Shown here: positions 58,801-64,000 of the stretch, piece by piece
Layout of the letters: each line of letters begins with the position of its first letter
Numbering within the stretch: the stretch's first letter is position 1
Source: an uncultured Kiloniellaceae bacterium
GTDB taxonomy: Bacteria > Pseudomonadota > Alphaproteobacteria > Kiloniellales > Kiloniellaceae
DNA: 64,000 nt
Assembly (NCBI GenBank): GCA_947500035.1
Contig: CANMQP010000010.1
Coordinates: forward strand, 186,001-250,000
Direction of reading: 5' to 3'
Made by a program: the position numbers and the translations under genes
The notes under the pieces: model-generated
The model's database searches: none
Seen by the model: only the letters and a program-made list of their open reading frames with translations
What the model was told of the DNA's origin: nothing

Positions 58801-59370
58801 GCTCATCGCCCAGCCCAGGAGGCCAAGGTCCAGGAACTCCTGAACACCGGCCGGATTGAGGACCGGGATCATCGCGTCCATGAAGGCGTATTCGCACTGG
58901 TGCGCGGTCGTGGAGGACTTGGCGGTGTGGTCATCGCCGGCCAGCAGAAGAACACCACCGTGCGGGGCGGAGCCTGCCAGGTTGCCATGGCGGAAGACAT
59001 CACCGCTGCGGTCTACGCCGGGGCCCTTGCCATACCACATGGAATAGACGCCGTCGTAGTTACTGTCCCCGAACAGATGGCCTTGCTGGCTGCCCCAAAC
59101 GGCGGTGGCGGCGAGATCTTCATTCACACCGGGCTGGAAATGGATGTGGTTTTTGGCCAGAAACTGCCGGGCGGACCAGAGCTGCTGGTCGACACCGCCG
59201 AGAGGCGAGCCACGATAGCCTGAGATGAAACAACCGGTGTTGAGGCCCGCGGCAACGTCGCGCTGACGCTGCATCATGGGCAGGCGAACCAGGGCCTGCG
59301 TACCGGTCAAGTAAACCCGTCCGGATTCGAGCGCATACTTGTCGTCGAGAGTTACCGCATTAAGAGCCAT
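55867..59370 (-). CDS. Indolepyruvate ferredoxin oxidoreductase family protein, fused alpha and beta parts
   Basis: A large TPP/[4Fe-4S] enzyme of 1167 residues that oxidatively decarboxylates aryl- or branched 2-oxoacids to acyl-CoA. The N-terminal pyrimidine-binding part has [15 protein letters not shown] and [21 protein letters not shown]. The TPP-binding part includes [29 protein letters not shown] and [20 protein letters not shown] ferredoxin-like segment has [16 protein letters not shown] and [15 protein letters not shown]. The C-terminal gamma-like domain starts at [31 protein letters not shown] precedes the ATG at 59370. One-piece forms are common in proteobacteria. The adjacent acyl-CoA ligase suggests a role in aromatic or fatty acid catabolism. 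Confidence 0.93.
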   Translation of the reverse strand: [1167 protein letters not shown]

Positions 59371-59614
59371 CGTTTCCTCTCCCGAGCAGGGTTATATCGT
59401 TTTATACTCTAAAAGGTAATCAATGCTGACCTAAATGGCAATTTGCGAGGGTCGAATCCGGCAAAAAAGCAACGTTCGTGCCCACTATATTGGATTAGCT
59501 TAACGAAAGTACCAACTTGTCGGCCTCCGGGGTAATTTTGCGGAACGTGAGTTACGGTTTGCGGCTTTGGATGGTCTATTCGCCCCCGCACAACTCCGAG
59601 CGTGTCGTGGCAGC

Positions 59615-61417
59615 TCAGGCTTTCTTCTTCTTTTCGTATAGCTCGTCGAGAACCTTGCCGTACTCCGCGATGATTTTGTGGCGCCTGATCTTCAGGGTCG
59701 GGGTCATCATGGCGTTATCGGTGGTAAAGGCCTCGGGCGCGATGATGAAACGCCGCACCTTCTCCATCGGCGACAGCAGTTTATTCACCTGATCGACAAC
59801 ACCGGCCAGATGTTTGCGCAGATCCGGGTCGGCGCTCAGGATTTTGAGATCGGGCTTTTTGCCGTTCTCTTTCGACCAGCTTCTCAGGAACTCTTCGTCC
59901 GGTACAAGCAGAGCGACCAAATTCGGGCGCTTGTCGCCATAGGCCATGGCCTGATGGACTTCGGGTTGCAGGGTCAGGAAACCCTCGATGCGGGCCGGTG
60001 AAACATTATCGCCACCCGAGAAGACGATAATATCCTTTTTCCGGTCGGTGATCTGAATGTAGTTATGCTCGTCGAGCCGCCCGACGTCACCGGTGTGTAG
60101 CCAACCGTCTTTGATCACATTGGCGGTGGCTTCTTCGTCGTCCCAGTAACCGTTCATCACCAGCTCGCCGCGCACCAGGATTTCACCGTCATCGGCAATC
60201 TTGACGTCAACGCCTTTCAGGGGTGGGCCGACCGTATGCATCTTCACGCGGCCCGGGCGATTGCAGGAAATGACGGGCGAGGATTCCGTCTGTCCGTAGC
60301 CCTGCAAAACAGGGAGGCCCAGTGCGACGAAGAAAACACCGATGTCCGGATTGAGCGCCGCGCCGCCGGAAACCATGGCTTTCAAGCGGCCGCCAAAACG
60401 CTTCCTGATCTTGCCGCGCACAAGGATCTCGACGACGAAATCGAGCAGGCGCTCTTTCGCGGTCAAACTCGCGGGATCGACATAGCGCTTGCGGCCGAGG
60501 GTCTCAGCCAGATTGAACAGCCGTTGTTTAAAAGGGCTCTGCGTTTCGACACCGCGCCGGATTCGCTGCAGCATGCTTTCGTAGAGACGTGGCACCGCAG
60601 TCATAATCGTCGGCTTCACCTCGCCGAGATTGTTGAGCAGCTTTTCGATGCTTTCCGCGTAGTAAATCTCGGCGCCGATCGACATCGGGAAAAACTGGCC
60701 GGCGGTGTGTTCGTAGGAATGGGTGAGCGGTAGGAAACAAAGGAAGACTTCCCGCTCCAAGCCCAGTTCTTCAAGCAGGTCATGCGCGCCCATGCAGTTG
60801 CACATGATCGCGCCATGGCTGAGCATCACGGCCTTTGGCACGCCGCCGGTGCCCGATGTGTAGATGAAGCAGGCGGTCTCGTGACGCTGCGCGAAACCCG
60901 CGTATTCCTTAACATCATCGGGCTTCAGAGAGCCTTCATGCAGGACCTCGTCCCAGCGGTACAGATCCAGTGGAACGGACTGGCCCTGTTCCAGGTCCTC
61001 GATGGAGATGACCCATTTGCAGTTGGGGGAATCCAATGCGGCGGGCATAAGTTTGCGCGCCAGCGCACGTGTGGAAACGATGACCCCGCGCGCGCGCGAA
61101 TTGGTCAGAATGTGCAGATGATCGCTGACGGTGTTGGTGGTGTAGGCGGGCACCGTGATGCCGCCGGCCGCCATGATCGCCACATCTGCGATCAGCCATT
61201 CCGGCCGGTTTTCCGCGACAAGGACGACTCTCTCACCCCGTTCCAAACCCAGACCGCGCAGGCCGCGCGCCAGATCCTTAACCTGCGATTCCACCTCGCG
61301 CCACGTCAGGGGTTGATACGCGCCGTCGCGTTTTGCCCAGAGGAAATTTGTGTTCGCGTGCTTTTCCGCCTGCTCGAAAAACATCTCGGTTAAGCTGTTC
61401 CAAGCCGCAAAATTCAT
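59615..61417 (-). CDS. Long-chain acyl-CoA synthetase (AMP-forming)
   Basis: AMP-dependent ligase of about 600 residues that activates fatty acids. The P-loop-like motif is FIYTSGTGGVPKAVMLSHGA, then PTIMTAVPRLYESMLQRI, VLQGYGQTESSPVISCNRPG, WLHTGDVGRLDEHNYIQITDRKKDIIVFSGGDNVSPARIEG and the C-terminal TPTLKIRRHKIIAEYGKVLDELYEKKKK. The Lys of PTLKIRR aligns with the catalytic Lys. The ATG at 61417 with GGGGGGAA upstream is preferred over 61471. The Lys-rich tail is typical of the FAA/FadD15 branch. It is followed by the oxidoreductase gene about 245 bp downstream on the same strand; that gap holds no gene. Confidence 0.92.
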   Translation of the reverse strand: MNFAAWNSLTEMFFEQAEKHANTNFLWAKRDGAYQPLTWREVESQVKDLARGLRGLGLERGERVVLVAENRPEWLIADVAIMAAGGITVPAYTTNTVSDHLHILTNSRARGVIVSTRALARKLMPAALDSPNCKWVISIEDLEQGQSVPLDLYRWDEVLHEGSLKPDDVKEYAGFAQRHETACFIYTSGTGGVPKAVMLSHGAIMCNCMGAHDLLEELGLEREVFLCFLPLTHSYEHTAGQFFPMSIGAEIYYAESIEKLLNNLGEVKPTIMTAVPRLYESMLQRIRRGVETQSPFKQRLFNLAETLGRKRYVDPASLTAKERLLDFVVEILVRGKIRKRFGGRLKAMVSGGAALNPDIGVFFVALGLPVLQGYGQTESSPVISCNRPGRVKMHTVGPPLKGVDVKIADDGEILVRGELVMNGYWDDEEATANVIKDGWLHTGDVGRLDEHNYIQITDRKKDIIVFSGGDNVSPARIEGFLTLQPEVHQAMAYGDKRPNLVALLVPDEEFLRSWSKENGKKPDLKILSADPDLRKHLAGVVDQVNKLLSPMEKVRRFIIAPEAFTTDNAMMTPTLKIRRHKIIAEYGKVLDELYEKKKKA

Positions 61418-61550
61418 GGTTCCCCCCTTCTGACACCGGTACGCCGGTGTGTGGCTGCCCGCTTTGATCACGCAGGTTTGTCCTTGGCGATCACGTATTT
61501 GGAGCCTATATCGCTAGCGGTCAAGGTGTGTGTGCCGAGGAGGAACGTCC

Positions 61551-63353
61551 GTGTCGAACGCTGCGAAGCCGAAATCCGTGATTGATGACAAGCTGGGCAC
61601 CCTGCCTGCCTGGGACTTGAGCGACCTTTATCCGGGCACGGATTCGCCTGAGTTGAAGCAGGATCTGGAGAGTTGTGAAACGGCGGCCAAGGACTTCCAC
61701 AAGCGCTATGAGGGAGGCCTTGGTGATCTGGACGGTGCCGCGCTCGCGGGGGCCATCGATGCTTACCAATCTCTGCAGGAGACCCTCGGACGGGTGATGA
61801 GCTATGCCCAGCTGGTCTATTCCGGCAACATGAGTGACCCTGCGGTCACGCAGTTCTACCAGGCGATGCAGGAACGCACGACCGCGATCTCCACGGCTAT
61901 GCTCTTCTTCACTCTGGAACTCAACGATCTGGAAGACGATCTGATCCAGTCCAAGCTCTCGGCCCCCGAGTTGGCTCACTATGGCCCCTGGCTGCGCGAC
62001 CTGCGCTCCTACCGGCCGCACCAGCTTGATGAGGAAATCGAGCGTCTGCTGCACGAGAAATCCGTCAGTGGCCGGGCGGCGTGGACACGGCTTTTCGATG
62101 AGACCATGGCTGCCCTGCGCTTTCCCTTCGCGGGTGGCGAGCTGGGCAATGCGGAAATTCTCAATAAGCTGGGTGACCGGAGCCCGCAGGTGCGCAAAGA
62201 AGCCGCGAAGTCGCTGGGCAAGGTCCTGGGCGAGAACCAGCGGACCTTCGCGCTGATCACCAACACCCTGGCAAAGGACAAACAGACCGAAGACAACTGG
62301 CGCAAATTCGCGCGTCCGATCTCATCGCGGAATCTGGCTAACGTGGTCGAGGACGAGGTGGTCGATGCGCTGGTGACCTCGGTCTCCGATGCCTATCCCT
62401 CGATGTCGCATCGCTATTACAAGCTCAAGGCCAAGTGGTTCGGCGTCGAACAGCTGCCCTATTGGGACCGCAACGCGCCCTTGCCGGACGATAACGATAA
62501 AATTATTTCCTGGGATGACGCACGCATCACGGTGCTGGACGCCTACGCCTCTTTCTCACCGAAGCTTGCGGAAGTCGGCAGCCGTTTCTTCGACAAGCCC
62601 TGGATCGATGCGCCGGTGCGGCCCGGAAAAGCGCCCGGCGCTTTCGCGCATCCGACCGTGCCCTCGGCTCATCCGTATCTTCTTTTGAATTATCAGGGCC
62701 GGACGCGCGATGTCATGACCCTGGCCCATGAGCTCGGGCACGGCTGCCATCAGGTGTTTGCCGCGCCCCAGGGCCATCTGATGGCGGATACCCCGCTGAC
62801 GCTTGCCGAGACCGCGTCAGTCTTCGGTGAGATGCTGACCTTCCAGTCTCTTTTGCGCGCTGAAACCGACCCGATCCGGCGCAAGGTGATGCTGGCGTCC
62901 AAGGTCGAGGACATGCTGAACACGGTTGTCCGCCAGATCGCCATGCATCAGTTTGAGACCCGTGTGCACGACGAGCGCCGCTCAGGTGAACTGCTGCCCG
63001 AGCGTCTGGGCGAGATCTGGCTTGAAACCCAACGTGAGAGCCTTGGGCCGGCTTTGAAGTTCGACGCTGATTACAAGCACTACTGGGCTTACATCCCGCA
63101 CTTCATTCATGTGCCCTTCTACGTTTACGCCTACGCCTTCGGCGATTGCCTGGTAAATTCGCTCTATGCGGTCTACGAACAGGCTTCGGAAGGCTTTGCC
63201 GAAAAGTACCTCGACATGCTGAGTGCCGGCGGGACGAAACGTCACAAAGAGCTCCTGGCGCCCTTCGGGTTGGACGCCTCCGATCCTGACTTCTGGGGAC
63301 AGGGCTTGAGCCTGATCGGCCGTTTCATCGATGAGCTGGAGCAGATGGACTGA
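61551..63353 (+). CDS. pepF: Oligoendopeptidase F (M3 family)
   Basis: Cytoplasmic zinc metallopeptidase that trims short peptides. Its 600-residue length fits the family. The zinc-binding HExxH is in VMTLAHELGHGCHQVFA, with the third ligand Glu in TLAETASVFGEMLTFQ. Further M3B blocks are PLPDDNDKIISWDDARITVLDAY, GAFAHPTVPSAHPYLLLNYQG, and a C-terminal HFIHVPFYVYAYAFGDCLVNSLYAVYEQ. I used the GTG at 61551 because GAGGAGGAAC lies 6 bp upstream; a GTG at 61530 overlaps that ribosome site. It is followed by the AarF-type gene, probably in one operon. Confidence 0.93.
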   Translation: MSNAAKPKSVIDDKLGTLPAWDLSDLYPGTDSPELKQDLESCETAAKDFHKRYEGGLGDLDGAALAGAIDAYQSLQETLGRVMSYAQLVYSGNMSDPAVTQFYQAMQERTTAISTAMLFFTLELNDLEDDLIQSKLSAPELAHYGPWLRDLRSYRPHQLDEEIERLLHEKSVSGRAAWTRLFDETMAALRFPFAGGELGNAEILNKLGDRSPQVRKEAAKSLGKVLGENQRTFALITNTLAKDKQTEDNWRKFARPISSRNLANVVEDEVVDALVTSVSDAYPSMSHRYYKLKAKWFGVEQLPYWDRNAPLPDDNDKIISWDDARITVLDAYASFSPKLAEVGSRFFDKPWIDAPVRPGKAPGAFAHPTVPSAHPYLLLNYQGRTRDVMTLAHELGHGCHQVFAAPQGHLMADTPLTLAETASVFGEMLTFQSLLRAETDPIRRKVMLASKVEDMLNTVVRQIAMHQFETRVHDERRSGELLPERLGEIWLETQRESLGPALKFDADYKHYWAYIPHFIHVPFYVYAYAFGDCLVNSLYAVYEQASEGFAEKYLDMLSAGGTKRHKELLAPFGLDASDPDFWGQGLSLIGRFIDELEQMD

Positions 63354-63432
63354 TCGCGGGCTCAGGAGGCTGCGCGAGGCGAAAGCGCCGACATGGGTGG
63401 ACAAGCCCAGACGCCGGGCCCATGTTCCCACC

Positions 63433-64000
63433 ATGAGTGATGAAGACTTTGGAAGAGAAGAATCTCGGTTCGGCGGCCGGATCCGGCGCTATGCCAAGGT
63501 TGGAACCTCGGTCGGCGGCCTGGCGGCCCAGGTCGTCGGTTCGCGCTATCTGGGTTTAAACCTCGACAGAGGCCAGCATTCCAACGAATTGAAACAGGCA
63601 TTGGGCGGCCTGAAAGGCCCGCTCATGAAGGCCGCGCAGATTCTGGCCACGATCCCTGACGCCTTGCCGCCGGAGTACGCCGAGGAACTGCGTCAACTGC
63701 AATCCAACGCCCCGGCGATGGGCTGGCCCTTCGTCAAGCGCCGCATGCGGGCTGAACTCGGGCCGGGCTGGCAGAAAAAATTCAAGTCTTTCGGGCATGA
63801 CGCCGCGGCCGCTGCCTCTCTCGGGCAGGTGCACGAAGCCTTCGGGCTCGACGGCCAGCGGCTGGCGTGCAAGCTGCAGTATCCCGATATGCAGTCGGCG
63901 GTGGAAGCCGATCTGCAACAACTCAAGATTCTCTTTGGGATTTACCGCCGCTACGACCGAGCCATCGACCCGTCAAATATCTTTGCCGAGCTTTCCGACA
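63433..64000 (+). CDS. AarF/ABC1/UbiB family kinase-like protein, partial
   Basis: The frame is open from the ATG at 63433 to the window edge, giving about 189 residues of an ABC1/UbiB-like atypical kinase. Visible signatures are LGGLKGPLMKAAQILATIPDALPPEYAEELRQLQSNAPAMGW, where the KxGQ-type inhibitory region of UbiB reads KAAQ. FGHDAAAAASLGQVHEA is the Ala-rich loop replacing the Gly-rich loop, and LACKLQYPD holds the ATP-site Lys. UbiB proteins assist coenzyme Q synthesis or lipid transport; this shorter soluble branch is less defined. It starts 79 bp after pepF. The C-terminal half is missing because of the edge. Confidence 0.9.
   Translation, partial: MSDEDFGREESRFGGRIRRYAKVGTSVGGLAAQVVGSRYLGLNLDRGQHSNELKQALGGLKGPLMKAAQILATIPDALPPEYAEELRQLQSNAPAMGWPFVKRRMRAELGPGWQKKFKSFGHDAAAAASLGQVHEAFGLDGQRLACKLQYPDMQSAVEADLQQLKILFGIYRRYDRAIDPSNIFAELSD

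Noticed and set aside
1-64000. CRISPR array, prophage or secretion system
   Set aside because: No regularly spaced repeat array, phage structural genes or secretion components were found; the 13-bp repeat at 43133 has no spacers.

Overview
The window looks like a chromosomal segment of a free-living, probably marine, alphaproteobacterium, most like the Rhodospirillales/Kiloniellales group. The clues are a ChvI/ChvG two-component pair, CpdR, GapR, two perfect CtrA-type boxes, an mmgR (alpha-r8)-like sRNA, the dgcN-dgcA D-glutamate pair, a one-piece indolepyruvate ferredoxin oxidoreductase and a YbdK/DUF1244 neighbourhood. No taxonomic marker such as rRNA is present, so the placement is inference. 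Coding density is high and most loci are housekeeping or catabolic. There is no CRISPR array, prophage or complete transposase gene.

Layout. 1-3076: polyamine ABC transporter (binding protein, ATPase, first permease, cut by the window edge). 3479-7244: lipoprotein, chvI, chvG, then a small unknown gene behind a CtrA box. 7286-11807: MATE exporter and a D-glutamate cluster (dgcN, dgcA, murI). 11835-13171: a small unknown gene behind a cobalamin riboswitch, and a methyltransferase. 13303-18977: MaoC-like hydratase, class V aminotransferase, lytic transglycosylase, candidate sRNA, GNAT and N-formylglutamate amidohydrolase genes. 19104-21555: cpdR with a CtrA box, tRNA-Val(GAC), a methyltransferase, ribosomal protein L36. 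21677-26059: glycolate oxidase glcDEF behind a palindromic GntR/FadR-type operator. 26099-33159: M14-like hydrolase, TPR protein, a patch of small mobile or palindromic elements (27835-28586), RarD-type permease, glycosyltransferase, pyruvate kinase, FadR-type regulator. 33469-36986: N-formylglutamate amidohydrolase, YbdK-type ligase, DUF1244, gapR, tag.

37154-43136 is an iron-regulated cluster: a sigma70-like promoter overlapping a Fur-like box, an unknown 164-residue protein, imelysin, a di-heme oxidoreductase, a second imelysin and a DUF1513 protein. A seven-fold 13-bp tandem repeat separates it from a short Ada-type gene. 43994-52792 carries a PLP decarboxylase, a ComB-like phosphatase, LysR, PEP-mutase-like and ArsR-RidA genes, an MFS/AraC pair, a P-loop kinase and a PAS protein. 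52793-53625 is gene-free and holds a MITE-like element related to a single end at 28506. 53626-64000: divergent DJ-1/GlxA pair, DUF1330, a 1167-residue indolepyruvate oxidoreductase, an acyl-CoA ligase, oligoendopeptidase F and the start of an AarF/UbiB-type kinase.

Most promising for follow-up: the cobalamin riboswitch in front of an unrecognised 106-residue protein; the Fur-controlled iron cluster that begins with an unknown Cys/His-motif protein; the mmgR-like sRNA; the CtrA-box-linked unknown gene at 6762; and the transposase-less inverted-repeat elements.
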